Shown piece after piece: positions 30,473-38,661 of a stretch of 64,000 bases of DNA (its first letter is position 1; each line of letters opens with the position of its first letter). A program made the position numbers and the translations under genes. Source of the DNA: Curtobacterium sp. 9128 (GTDB lineage: Bacteria > Actinomycetota > Actinomycetes > Actinomycetales > Microbacteriaceae); contig NZ_VEAF01000002.1 of NCBI RefSeq assembly GCF_007673775.1, positions 220,596 to 284,595 on the forward strand, in the 5' to 3' direction. Below the pieces are notes generated by a model, which had not been told where the DNA came from, searched no databases, and saw only the letters and a program-made list of their open reading frames with translations.

Positions 30473-31978
30473 TCAGCGCGGCAGGATCGCCGGGCTCGTC
30501 CCCGCTGCCATTCCGACACCGAAGGAGGTGGCGGCGTTCGTGTTCGTGACGGTCCAGAGGTCACTCGAGTTCGTCTGCACCGCGACGACGTACCCACTCC
30601 CCACGGCGGCGATCGACGGGCTCGTCCCCGCTGCCATCCCGATCGAGAAGTGCGTCGCGGCGTTCGCGTTCGTCACGCTCCACAGGTCGCCGTTGTTCGC
30701 CTCGGCCGCGACGACGTAGCCGCCGGACGTCGCGAGGATCGCGGGACTCGTGCCCGCCTGCATCCCGATGTGGAAGGCGGTCGCGGCGTTCGCGTTCGTG
30801 ATCGTCCACAGGACGTTCGTGTTCGTCTGCACGGCCACGGTGTACCCGCCGGAGGTCGCGGCGATCGACGGACTGGTCCCGGCGGCCATGCCGACGTCGA
30901 ACGCGGTCGCGGCCTTCGTGTTCGTGATCGTCCACAGCTTGCCGGTGTTCGCCTGCACCGCGACGGTGTAGCCGCCCGGGGTGGCGACGATCGACGGGCT
31001 CGTGCCCGCGGCCATCCCCACGTCGAACGCCGTCGCCGCCTGCGTGTTCGTGATCGTCCAGAGCGCCCCGGAGTTGGTCTGGACGGCGATGACGTAGCCA
31101 CCGCCGGACGTCGCGATGATCGACGGGCTCGTGCCGGCCTTCATGCCGACCGGGAAGTGCGTCGCCGCACCGCCCGACGTGATCGACCAGAGGTCACCAC
31201 CGGACGCCTGGAACGCGATGACGTAGCCGCTGCCCTGCGCGGCGATCGCCGGACTGGTGCCGGCCGCGACGCCGACCGGGAAGGACGTCGCCGCCTTGCT
31301 CGACGTGATGCTCCACAGACCGGTGGTCTGCACGTGGGCCGCGGTGACGTACGACGACGACGACGGCGGCGTCGGCGTGTTCGGGATCCCGGGGCCGTAG
31401 GTGGCACCGGGCTGGGAGGAGTTGTGCGTCCCGGACGGGGCGGACCCGCGCGGCGTCCACTGGCCCGGGTCGGCGATGTACGCGGGTGCGACGGACTGCA
31501 GGTACGACGCGTAGGACCCGTTCGTGTAGGTCGTCCACGGCGAGAAGCTCTCGCCCGCGGCGGCGTACTTCGCGAACGCCGCCTCCGCGTTGTTCCACGG
31601 GTCGAGCATCTGGAAGTCCTGGCCGTACTTCGGCACGGAGTTGCCACAGGTGATCTGCCACAGCCCCCACCCGGCCCGGTCGCTCCCGGCGCCGCAGTAG
31701 CCGACCCCCTGCTGGATCGCACCGGGGTTGCCGCCGCTCTCCGCGATGGCGATCGCCGCAGCGGTCTTCGCGGACGCGGGAGTGCCACCGGCGTCGACCC
31801 AGAACCCCTCGATCGCCGTGTACGACAGTGCCCCGCTGCCGCCCGATGCCGCCGATGCGGACGTGGTGCTGGTCACGGCAACCCCTGCCATGACCAGTGC
31901 TCCGACGGCGACGCCGCCCATGAGCCTGAAGAACGAGAACCGCTTGCGCCGGTGGACCGACGCCTCCCCTGGTGTCAT
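30473..31978 (-). CDS. Secreted lysozyme/transglycosylase-like protein with seven propeller-type repeats
   Basis: A 501-residue exported protein. After a signal peptide (cleavage near ASA at about 43) comes a lysozyme-like domain: IAIAESGGNPGAIQQ with the likely catalytic Glu80, then GWGLWQI near 103-109. From about 207 to the end there are seven repeats of about 42 residues of the form Y-V-x-A-V-Q-T-N...LW-T-I-T-N...F-x-x-G-M-x-A-G-T-S-P. Seven such units suggest a seven-bladed beta-propeller lectin. Cell-wall cutting with glycan targeting is my inference. The ATG has no clear ribosome site. Confidence 0.82.
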   Translation of the reverse strand: MTPGEASVHRRKRFSFFRLMGGVAVGALVMAGVAVTSTTSASAASGGSGALSYTAIEGFWVDAGGTPASAKTAAAIAIAESGGNPGAIQQGVGYCGAGSDRAGWGLWQITCGNSVPKYGQDFQMLDPWNNAEAAFAKYAAAGESFSPWTTYTNGSYASYLQSVAPAYIADPGQWTPRGSAPSGTHNSSQPGATYGPGIPNTPTPPSSSSYVTAAHVQTTGLWSITSSKAATSFPVGVAAGTSPAIAAQGSGYVIAFQASGGDLWSITSGGAATHFPVGMKAGTSPSIIATSGGGYVIAVQTNSGALWTITNTQAATAFDVGMAAGTSPSIVATPGGYTVAVQANTGKLWTITNTKAATAFDVGMAAGTSPSIAATSGGYTVAVQTNTNVLWTITNANAATAFHIGMQAGTSPAILATSGGYVVAAEANNGDLWSVTNANAATHFSIGMAAGTSPSIAAVGSGYVVAVQTNSSDLWTVTNTNAATSFGVGMAAGTSPAILPR

Positions 31979-32074
31979 GGGATCAGGCTGGACCTCGAAC
32001 CCGTCCTGAGCGGTCCTCGAACCTGGGAAGGACGACGGCAGCCTGAGAGTCTCGGAAGCTCGACGGGCGGGCTC

Positions 32075-32749
32075 TCAGAGTCGGACGCCTGCGCGGCGCA
32101 GGTCCTCCGCGAACGCCTCGGCCAGCACCCGCTGCCCGGCGGCCGTCGGGTGCTCGCTGTCGGACTGCAGCATGCCGGCCTTGCCGGCGATGGGTTGCCC
32201 GACGTCGACGAACGTCCCGCCGACGGCCGAAACGGCGGACCGGAGGGCGTCGGAACTCGCCGCCACCTCGTCCGGCACGGCTCCCGGCTGGTCCCACAGG
32301 GTGCTCAGGCCGACCAGCCGTGCGTGCGGCAGGACGGCGTGCAGGTGGTCGATCGTCTGGGTCGTCGCCTGCCGGAGCGTCGTGGTGTCCTGCCCCTCGT
32401 CGTTGTCGGACGACTGCACGATCACGACGCTCGGCTTCGCGGCGACCGCCTGTGCGACCAGACCGTCGTAGTCGGTACCGCACTGCCCGTCCGCGACGAA
32501 CCCCGCACCGCTGCAGGCGACGTTCGTCAGCCGGACGTGCTCAGCGCTCGCCAACAGTGCCGGCCACGCGTCCGCGGTGCCGGACAGGCCGTACCCGGCC
32601 ATGATGGAGTCGCCGATGGTCACCACACGCGGCTCGGCGGCGGTCGTGGTCGCGGTGGCGGAACCGGTCCGGAAGGCGCTGACGCCGGCGACGAGGGCGA
32701 CCACGGCGGCCACTCCCGCGGCGACGAAGAGGACCCGGCGTGCTCGCAT
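32075..32749 (-). CDS. Secreted SGNH/GDSL-family hydrolase
   Basis: A 224-residue hydrolase with an N-terminal signal anchor (residues 5-25). The catalytic serine lies in IGDSIMAGYG (Ser48), the oxyanion Asn in VIVQSSDND-type block III, and Asp197/His200 in DSEHPTAAG. Family members deacetylate or deacylate sugars and lipids. The ATG is 6 nt after a TACCGT box, so it probably has its own leaderless promoter between tsaE and the lysozyme-like gene. Confidence 0.86.
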   Translation of the reverse strand: MRARRVLFVAAGVAAVVALVAGVSAFRTGSATATTTAAEPRVVTIGDSIMAGYGLSGTADAWPALLASAEHVRLTNVACSGAGFVADGQCGTDYDGLVAQAVAAKPSVVIVQSSDNDEGQDTTTLRQATTQTIDHLHAVLPHARLVGLSTLWDQPGAVPDEVAASSDALRSAVSAVGGTFVDVGQPIAGKAGMLQSDSEHPTAAGQRVLAEAFAEDLRRAGVRL

Positions 32750-32755
32750 GGCCCC

Positions 32756-32761
32756 ACGGTA
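32756..32761 (-). promoter_or_regulatory. -10 box of the SGNH hydrolase gene (leaderless type)
   Basis: TACCGT on the minus strand ends 6 nt before the ATG at 32749. Confidence 0.45.
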
Positions 32762-32825
32762 GCGGCCGTGACCGGATCGTGACCTCCCGGACGGCGGAAC
32801 ACCCAGGAGCTTCATCACCGGTCGA

Positions 32826-33326
32826 TCAGATCGTGACGTCCGCCCACCGTGGTCCGGTGCCGGTGACGACGACCCGGCGCGGCTCGTCGGGGACGTCGTC
32901 AGGGTCGAGGTCGGCGCCCGGGGCGGTCGTGTCCGCTCCGGTGGCGCGGACGATCTCGACGTCGAGCACGCTGTCGGACACACCGTCGACGAACCCGCGG
33001 CCCCACTCCACGACGACGATCGCGCCGTCCCAGTCGAGGTCGAGGTCGTCGAGCTCGACGGGGTCCGAGAGCCGGTACGCGTCGACGTGCACCAGGTCCG
33101 GTCCGGCGGTCGTCGGGTGCGTGCGCGCCAGGACGAAGGTCGGGCTCGACACCTGTCCCCGAGCACCGAGCGCGGCGCCGAGGCCGCGCGTCAGCGTCGT
33201 CTTGCCGGCGCCGAGCGGCCCCGTCAGCACGACGAGGTCCCCCGCGCGGAGGACCGCGGCGAGCCGGGCGCCGAGCGCGCCCATCGCGTCCGTGCCGTCC
33301 ACCGTGGTGTCGAGCAGGACGCTCAC
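32826..33326 (-). CDS. tsaE: t6A synthesis ATPase TsaE
   Basis: A 166-residue P-loop ATPase (GPLGAGKTT at 36-44) that drives the TsaB-TsaD cycle; VEWG at residue 113 and the HVDAYRL motif near 86 are characteristic. An acidic stretch rich in Asp and Pro near 130-150 is longer than usual. It overlaps the upstream alr by 4 bp. Separation from tsaB-rimI-tsaD by accessory genes is an insertion relative to the common actinobacterial order. Confidence 0.94.
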   Translation of the reverse strand: MSVLLDTTVDGTDAMGALGARLAAVLRAGDLVVLTGPLGAGKTTLTRGLGAALGARGQVSSPTFVLARTHPTTAGPDLVHVDAYRLSDPVELDDLDLDWDGAIVVVEWGRGFVDGVSDSVLDVEIVRATGADTTAPGADLDPDDVPDEPRRVVVTGTGPRWADVTI

Positions 33327-34486
33327 GCGTGCTCGCCCCGGAGGTACTCGCCGACCCGACCCTCGACCGAGTGGCCCTGGTACACGCGCTGCACGCGCGA
33401 CCCGATCCGGCAGACGACCTCCTCACCGATCGTCCCGAGCGCCGCGCCCCACTCGAGCACGGTCATCTCGTCGCGTTCGCCCGTGCCGAAGAGCACGACG
33501 GTGTCACCGACGCGGACGTCGTCGTCCCCGACGTCGACCAGGAACTGGTCCATCGCGACGCGACCCGCGATCGGGTAGCGCCTGCCGCCGATCGTCACCT
33601 CGAGCCGTCCCTGCGCCGACCGCGGCACCCCGTCGGCGTACCCGACGGGCACGAGCGCCAGTGTCGTCTCCGCGGTGGTGCGGTAGGTGTAGTCGTAGGA
33701 GACCCCGGTGTCGACGGGCACGCGCTTGGTCTTGGCGACCGAGGCGGTGAGCGTCATCACGGGTTCGAGCCCGAGGTCCGCCGCGGAGACGCCGTCCGCC
33801 CCGGGGATGCCGAACAGGTTCGCACCCATCCGGACCATGTCCTTCCGGAACTCCTTGCGCTCGAGCCCGGCGAGCGACGCGGCGACGTGTTCGACGGGGA
33901 TGTCGAGGCCGAGGTCCTCCGCACGCTCGACCGCGGCGTCGAAGAGCCCGACGGCCGCGCTGTCGTCCTCGTCCGACGACTCGGCGAGGTGCGTGTAGGC
34001 CGCGACGACCTCGATGCGGCCCGCGCGCTGGGCGTCCCGAGCGGCCTCGACCAGCGCCGGCCAGTCGTCGACCGAGGACCCGTCGCGGTGCAGGCCGGTG
34101 TCCACGCCGAGGTGCACCCTGGCCGGTCGCTGGTCGACGGCGTCCACCACGCGCTGCAGCTCGGCGACGTTCGACACCCCGAGGTCGACCGCGGAGTCGA
34201 TGGCGTCCCGGAAGTCGAGCGCCGGGTCGTGCTGCCAGGTGAACAGGTGGACGTCCTCGCCGACCCCGATCGACCGGAGTCGCAGCGCCGCGGGCACCGT
34301 GAGGACGCCGATCCAGCGCACACCGGCGTCGACGGCGGCGAGCGCGACGGGCTCGAGGCCGTGGCCGTAGGCGTCGGCCTTCATGATCGCCATCACCTCG
34401 ACGGGGTCCATCCACTCCCGGACCAGGTCGAGGTTGGCGCGGTAGGCGTCGAGGTCGATCTCCGCCCGACGCAGCGACGCGGTCAC
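33323..34486 (-). CDS. alr: Alanine racemase, second copy
   Basis: A 387-residue fold-type III PLP enzyme. The PLP lysine is in MAIMKADAYGHG (Lys35) and the second catalytic base Tyr in VSYDYTY. Some active-site neighbours differ from the upstream paralogue: VRMGANLFG instead of ARVGIALYG, and VSYD instead of VSYG. It may racemise alanine with altered kinetics or another small amino acid. The GTG start overlaps the stop of the first alr by 4 bp, and tsaE follows with the same overlap. Confidence 0.88.
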   Translation of the reverse strand: MTASLRRAEIDLDAYRANLDLVREWMDPVEVMAIMKADAYGHGLEPVALAAVDAGVRWIGVLTVPAALRLRSIGVGEDVHLFTWQHDPALDFRDAIDSAVDLGVSNVAELQRVVDAVDQRPARVHLGVDTGLHRDGSSVDDWPALVEAARDAQRAGRIEVVAAYTHLAESSDEDDSAAVGLFDAAVERAEDLGLDIPVEHVAASLAGLERKEFRKDMVRMGANLFGIPGADGVSAADLGLEPVMTLTASVAKTKRVPVDTGVSYDYTYRTTAETTLALVPVGYADGVPRSAQGRLEVTIGGRRYPIAGRVAMDQFLVDVGDDDVRVGDTVVLFGTGERDEMTVLEWGAALGTIGEEVVCRIGSRVQRVYQGHSVEGRVGEYLRGEHA

Positions 34487-35586
34487 GTCGTCCTCCGTTC
34501 GATGCTCCGGCCGAGCCGGGCCACCACCTCGTAGTTGATCGTGCCGACGGCTGCCGCCCAGTCCTCCACGGCCGGGTCGCCGTTCGCCGGGTCGCCCCAG
34601 AGCACGACCTCGTCCCCGACCGCCACCTCGGCGTCGCCGATGTCGATGTGCATCGCGTTCATGGCCACGCGGCCGACCACCGGGAACGTCCGGTCTCCGA
34701 TCCGCACCGAGACGTGGTTGCCGAAGGCCCGGTCGAGTCCGTCCGCGTACCCGAGGCCGATGACCGCGAGCCGCGTGTCCGAACCGGCGCGCCACGTGTA
34801 CCCGTAGCTCACGCCGTCGCCCGCCGGCACGACGACCGTGCGGAGCACCGACGCGGTCAGACGCATCGCCGGCCGGAGCCCGAGCTCGGCCGACGTCCGG
34901 TCCGCGAAGGGGCTCAGCCCGTAGAGCGCGATGCCGACGCGGGCGAGGTCGCGGCGGGTCTCCGGCACCGCGATGCTCGCGGCACTGGCGGCGAGGTGGA
35001 CCACGCCGGGCACGACCCCGACCGCGGCGAGGCCGTCGAGTGCCCGCTGGAGCGCGGCGTCCTGGTCGAGGTCGTCGGTGCGCGAGGCGTTCGACAGGTG
35101 CGACATGAGTCCCTCGACGCGGGTCCTGGCACCGTTCTGCAGGAGACGACCCGCGGTCGCGAAGAGCTCGGGCCACTCGGACTCGACGGCGCCGTTCCGG
35201 CTGAGGCCGGTGTCGACGCAGATGTGCACGGCCGGCACCTCGGAGTCCGCCGCGGCGGCCAGCTGCGAGACGCTCGACACCGCCGGGGTGATCCCGTACT
35301 GGGCGGCCCGGCGGAAGTCCTCGTCGGGGGCGTGCAGCCACGCGAGGATCCTGACCCCCTCGTCGATGCCCGCCTGCCGGAGCGCGATGCCCTCGTCGAT
35401 GTCGGCGACGCCGAGCCACTCCGCGCCGGCGTCCACGAAGGCCTGCGCGGCGTCGGCCGCGCCGTGCCCGTACGCGTTCGCCTTCACGACCGCGATGACG
35501 CCGGACGGGGCCACCTGGTCGGCGAGGGTCGCGTAGTTGGCGATCAATGCCTCCCGGTCGACCGTGATCCCCGTGAACGCACTCAC
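34483..35586 (-). CDS. alr: Alanine racemase, first copy
   Basis: Makes D-alanine for peptidoglycan. The 367 residues have the PLP lysine in IAVVKANAYGHG (Lys34), RVGIALYGL for the pyridine-contacting Arg and VSYGYTW for the catalytic Tyr. I took the GTG at 35586, 6 nt after AGGAG, because the family starts there (first codons V-S-A-F-T-G). Its start region, with the ribosome site, is repeated twice more upstream in a 74-bp tandem array. acpS lies on the far side of that array. Confidence 0.95.
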   Translation of the reverse strand: MSAFTGITVDREALIANYATLADQVAPSGVIAVVKANAYGHGAADAAQAFVDAGAEWLGVADIDEGIALRQAGIDEGVRILAWLHAPDEDFRRAAQYGITPAVSSVSQLAAAADSEVPAVHICVDTGLSRNGAVESEWPELFATAGRLLQNGARTRVEGLMSHLSNASRTDDLDQDAALQRALDGLAAVGVVPGVVHLAASAASIAVPETRRDLARVGIALYGLSPFADRTSAELGLRPAMRLTASVLRTVVVPAGDGVSYGYTWRAGSDTRLAVIGLGYADGLDRAFGNHVSVRIGDRTFPVVGRVAMNAMHIDIGDAEVAVGDEVVLWGDPANGDPAVEDWAAAVGTINYEVVARLGRSIERRTT

Positions 35587-35734
35587 CTGACACTCCTGTC
35601 GGCGATCAACGACAGAACCGTCGACCGGCGGTCGACCGTGATCCCCGTGAACGCACTCACCTGACACTCCTGTCGGCGATCAACGACAGAACCGTCGACC
35701 GGCGGTCGACCGTGATCCCCGTGAACGCACTCAC
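35581..35734 (-). repeat. 74-bp tandem repeat of the alr translation start with two leader ORFs
   Basis: The unit carries GTG plus the first eleven alr codons, then a spacer with CTGTCG-N8-CGACAG and AGGAG. Starts occur at GTG 35734, 35660 and 35586. Because 74 is not a multiple of three, each upstream start opens a 25-codon ORF whose TGA overlaps the next GTG (GTGA). acpS also ends in the first GTGA. Ribosomes could thus pass acpS, leader 1, leader 2 and alr by re-initiation. Confidence 0.85.
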
Positions 35735-36111
35735 ACCGGTTCCCCTGTTCCTTCCAGCACCACGAAGGCCGTGGCGATCCCCCCATCATGGGAGAGCGAC
35801 AGGTGCACGCTGGTCACGCCACGCGCATCCGCCACCTGCCGCGCCTGTTCGTGGAGCGTCAGCGACGGGTTCCGCTGGTCGTCGGAGACGACCTCGAGGT
35901 CCTGCCAACTCAGTCCGGCGCTCGACCCGAAGGCCTTGATCAGCGCCTCCTTCGCGGCGAACCGCGCAGCCAGGGACGCCAGCGGCCGCGGCTCGCCGTC
36001 ACGGAGCTGCTCGGAGCTGGTGAACAACCGCGTCCGCATCGCCGGTGTCCGCGTCAGCACCCGCTCGAACCGCTCCAGGTCGACCACGTCGACCCCGATC
36101 CCGATGATCAC
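35731..36111 (-). CDS. acpS: Holo-[acyl-carrier-protein] synthase
   Basis: Transfers 4'-phosphopantetheine from CoA to acyl carrier protein. The 126 residues start IIGIGVDVVDLERF (magnesium-binding Asp) and contain RFAAKEALIKAFG near residue 48, both hallmarks of AcpS. The GTG at 36111 is 5 bp after glmS. Its stop overlaps the first leader GTG of the alr repeat. Confidence 0.95.
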   Translation of the reverse strand: MIIGIGVDVVDLERFERVLTRTPAMRTRLFTSSEQLRDGEPRPLASLAARFAAKEALIKAFGSSAGLSWQDLEVVSDDQRNPSLTLHEQARQVADARGVTSVHLSLSHDGGIATAFVVLEGTGEPV

Positions 36112-36116
36112 GACGA

Positions 36117-37964
36117 CTACTCGACGGTGACCGACTTCGCGAGGTTGCGCGGCTGGTCGACGTCGAGGCCCTTGGCCGCGGCGAGCTCCATGCCGAACAT
36201 GTGCAGCGGTGCGACGGCGAGCAGCGGCTCGAACAGCGGCGTCGCGAGCGGGATGCGCAGGACCTCGTCGGCGAACGGCAGCACGGCGGCGTCGCCCTCT
36301 TCGGCGATGGCGATCACCCGGGCGCCGCGGGCGCGGATCTCCTGGATGTTCGACACGACCTTCGGGTGCAGCGACCGGGCGTCGCGCGGCGACGGGACGA
36401 TGACGAACACGATCTGCCCTGGCTCGATGAGCGCGATCGGACCGTGCTTCAGCTCGCCCGCGGCGAAGCCCTCGGCGTGGATGTACGCGAGCTCCTTGAG
36501 CTTGAGCGCCCCCTCGAGCGCGATGGGGTACCCGACGTGGCGCCCGAGGAACAGCACGCTGCGGGTGTCCGCCATCCACTTCGCCAGCTCGGCGACACCG
36601 GACGCGTCGTCGATGGTCTGCTGCAGCTTCGGCGCCAGGGACTCCAGCTCAGTGACCTGCTCGGCGATCTGCTCGGCCGTCATCGTCCCGCGGAGCGTCG
36701 CGAGGTGCAGCCCGAGCAGGTAGAGCGCGACGCCCTGCGCGAGGAACGCCTTCGTCGAGGCGACCGCGACCTCCGGCCCGGCGTGCGTGTAGATCACCGC
36801 GTCGGACTCGCGCGGGATGGTCGCGCCCTGGGTGTTGCAGATCGAGAGGACCTGCGCCCCCTGCTCGCGGGCGTACTTGACGGCCATGAGCGTGTCCATC
36901 GTCTCGCCGGACTGGCTGATCGAGACGACCAGGGTGCGGTCGTCCAGGACCGGGTCGCGGTAGCGGAACTCGTGCGCCAGCTCGACCTCGACGGGCACCC
37001 GGGCCCACTGCTCGATGGCGTACTTGCCGAGGATCCCGGCGTAGGCGGCGGTGCCGCAGGCGATGACGATCACGCGGTCGACCTGCTGCAGGCGCTCGGC
37101 GATCGGGTCGAGGTCGGTCAGGGTGACGGCACCGTCGTGCACGCGGCCGAGGATCGTCTTCGCGACGGCCTCCGGCTCCTCGCTGATCTCCTTGGCCATG
37201 AACGACGACCAGCCGCCCTTGTCCGCCGCCGATGCGTCCCAGTTCACCTCGAACTCGGTGCGGTCGGCCGGGGTGCCGTCGAAGCGGATGACGTCGACAC
37301 CGTCGGGGCGGATCGTCGCGATCTCGTCCTGCCCGATGGACAGCGCGCGCTGCGTGTACGCCACGAAGGCGGCGACGTCGGAGCCCATGAAGTTCTCGCC
37401 GTCGCCGAGCCCGACCACCAGGGGCGAGTTGCGGCGGGCACCGACCACGACGCCGGGCTGGTCGGCGTGCACGACGAGGAGCGTGAAGGCCCCTTCGAGC
37501 CGCTGCACGGTCTGCTGCATGGCCCGGGTCAGGTCACCGGTCTCCCGGAACGCGCGGGCCACGAGGTGCGCCGCGACCTCGGAGTCGGTCTCGCTGAGGA
37601 ACTGCACGCCATCGGCGACCAGCTCCGCGCGGAGCTCCGCGAAGTTCTCGATGATGCCGTTGTGGATGAGCGCGAGCTTGCCGCCGTCCGCCAGGTGCGG
37701 GTGCGCGTTCTCGTCCGTCGGGCCGCCGTGCGTCGCCCAGCGGGTGTGCCCGATGCCGGTGCCGCCGTCGGGGATCGGGTGCGACTCGAGCTCGTCGACG
37801 AGGGCCTGGAGCTTGCCGGCCTTCTTCGCCGAGGACAGCGCACCCGACGGGTCGATGACGGCGATCCCGGCCGAGTCGTACCCGCGGTACTCGAGCCGAC
37901 GGAGGCCGCCGAGGAGCACGTCCGTGCTGCTGTTGGTCCCGACGTAACCCACGATTCCACACAT
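36117..37964 (-). CDS. glmS: Glutamine-fructose-6-phosphate aminotransferase (isomerising)
   Basis: Forms glucosamine 6-phosphate, the entry to UDP-GlcNAc; GlmM, encoded nearby, does the next step. The 615 residues have the N-terminal nucleophile Cys2 (MCGIVGYVG), the Ntn amidotransferase domain, and two SIS sugar isomerase domains (SISQSGETMDT near 350), ending NLAKSVTVE. First gene of glmS-acpS-alr-alr-tsaE. A TAGGAT -10 lies 7 nt before the ATG. Confidence 0.97.
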   Translation of the reverse strand: MCGIVGYVGTNSSTDVLLGGLRRLEYRGYDSAGIAVIDPSGALSSAKKAGKLQALVDELESHPIPDGGTGIGHTRWATHGGPTDENAHPHLADGGKLALIHNGIIENFAELRAELVADGVQFLSETDSEVAAHLVARAFRETGDLTRAMQQTVQRLEGAFTLLVVHADQPGVVVGARRNSPLVVGLGDGENFMGSDVAAFVAYTQRALSIGQDEIATIRPDGVDVIRFDGTPADRTEFEVNWDASAADKGGWSSFMAKEISEEPEAVAKTILGRVHDGAVTLTDLDPIAERLQQVDRVIVIACGTAAYAGILGKYAIEQWARVPVEVELAHEFRYRDPVLDDRTLVVSISQSGETMDTLMAVKYAREQGAQVLSICNTQGATIPRESDAVIYTHAGPEVAVASTKAFLAQGVALYLLGLHLATLRGTMTAEQIAEQVTELESLAPKLQQTIDDASGVAELAKWMADTRSVLFLGRHVGYPIALEGALKLKELAYIHAEGFAAGELKHGPIALIEPGQIVFVIVPSPRDARSLHPKVVSNIQEIRARGARVIAIAEEGDAAVLPFADEVLRIPLATPLFEPLLAVAPLHMFGMELAAAKGLDVDQPRNLAKSVTVE

Positions 37965-37971
37965 GTTCCCG

Positions 37972-37977
37972 ATCCTA
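37972..37977 (-). promoter_or_regulatory. -10 box of glmS (leaderless type)
   Basis: TAGGAT on the minus strand ends 7 nt before the glmS ATG. With so short a leader there is no room for a glmS ribozyme. Confidence 0.5.
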
Positions 37978-38023
37978 CGGTCTGGCCGGGGTCGCTCCCT
38001 GCGAGGGTCCGGATCGTGCGGGA

Positions 38024-38029
38024 TACCGT
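38024..38029 (+). promoter_or_regulatory. -10 box of the glutathione peroxidase gene (leaderless type)
   Basis: TACCGT ends 7 nt before the ATG at 38037. It argues against the alternative GTG start at 38028, which lies inside the box. Confidence 0.4.
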
Positions 38030-38036
38030 GAGCACC

Positions 38037-38522
38037 ATGGGACGCTTCGACGACATCGACATCACGACGCTGCACGGTGAGCACACCACCTTCGGCGCCT
38101 TCGCGGACAGGGCGGTGCTCGTGGTGAACGTGGCGTCGCGCTGCGGCCTCGCTCCGCAGTACGAACAGCTCGAGGAGCTGCAGAAGACGTACGGTCCGCG
38201 CGGCTTCACGGTGCTCGGCTTCCCGAGCAACCAGTTCCTGCAGGAGCTCGGCTCGTCCGAGGCGATCGACGAGTACTGCTCCACCACCTGGGGCGTGACC
38301 TTCCCGATGTCCGAGAAGGTCAAGGTGAACGGCGGGAACGCGCACCCGCTCTACAAGGAGCTCAAGCAGACGCCGGACGCCTCCGGCAAGGCCGGACGGG
38401 TGATCTGGAACTTCGAGAAGTTCCTGGTGGCACCGGACGGCACCGTCAGCCGGTTCCGTCCGACGACCAAGCCGGACGCCCCGGAGGTCATCGCGGCCAT
38501 CGAGGCGGCCCTGCCCGCCTGA
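38037..38522 (+). CDS. Glutathione peroxidase-family thiol peroxidase
   Basis: A 161-residue peroxidase of the GPx fold. The catalytic position is cysteine (Cys36 in [12 protein letters not shown]), not selenocysteine; the Gln/Asn of FPSNQF and the Trp of VIWNFEKF complete the active site. Actinobacteria generally lack glutathione, so thioredoxin is the more likely reductant. It is divergent from glmS with only 72 bp between. Confidence 0.92.
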   Translation: MGRFDDIDITTLHGEHTTFGAFADRAVLVVNVASRCGLAPQYEQLEELQKTYGPRGFTVLGFPSNQFLQELGSSEAIDEYCSTTWGVTFPMSEKVKVNGGNAHPLYKELKQTPDASGKAGRVIWNFEKFLVAPDGTVSRFRPTTKPDAPEVIAAIEAALPA

Positions 38523-38534
38523 GCGGGCTCCGGA

Positions 38535-38598
38535 CTGGGCCCACGCCGCCGGTTCCGGACCGACGCGCCAGCGGCGGGTCGGCCGTGCCGGTGGGGAG
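38535..38598 (+). repeat. Interspersed 65-bp repeat, copy 1
   Basis: Nearly identical to 42288-42353 and in the same orientation, differing by two single-base insertions. It begins CTGGGCCCACGCCG and contains an imperfect CCGAC-gCGCC-AGC-GGCGg-GTCGG hairpin. It lies just behind the peroxidase gene and may act as its terminator. Confidence 0.8.
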
Positions 38599-38648
38599 AG
38601 GCTCGGCGGAGGTCCGCCGCGTCGCCCGCCTGCGCCGCGCCTCCCGTC

Positions 38649-38654
38649 TACGCT
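38649..38654 (+). promoter_or_regulatory. -10 box of coaA (leaderless type)
   Basis: TACGCT ends 7 nt before the coaA ATG; no ribosome site is present. Confidence 0.45.
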
Positions 38655-38661
38655 CGGACGC

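Noticed and set aside
37965..38036. A glmS ribozyme upstream of glmS
   Set aside because: The gap to the divergent peroxidase gene is only 72 bp and the likely transcription start is at the start codon. There is no room for the ribozyme.
38028..38036. GTG start for the glutathione peroxidase
   Set aside because: The GTG lies within the TACCGT box that fits a leaderless start at the ATG 38037.
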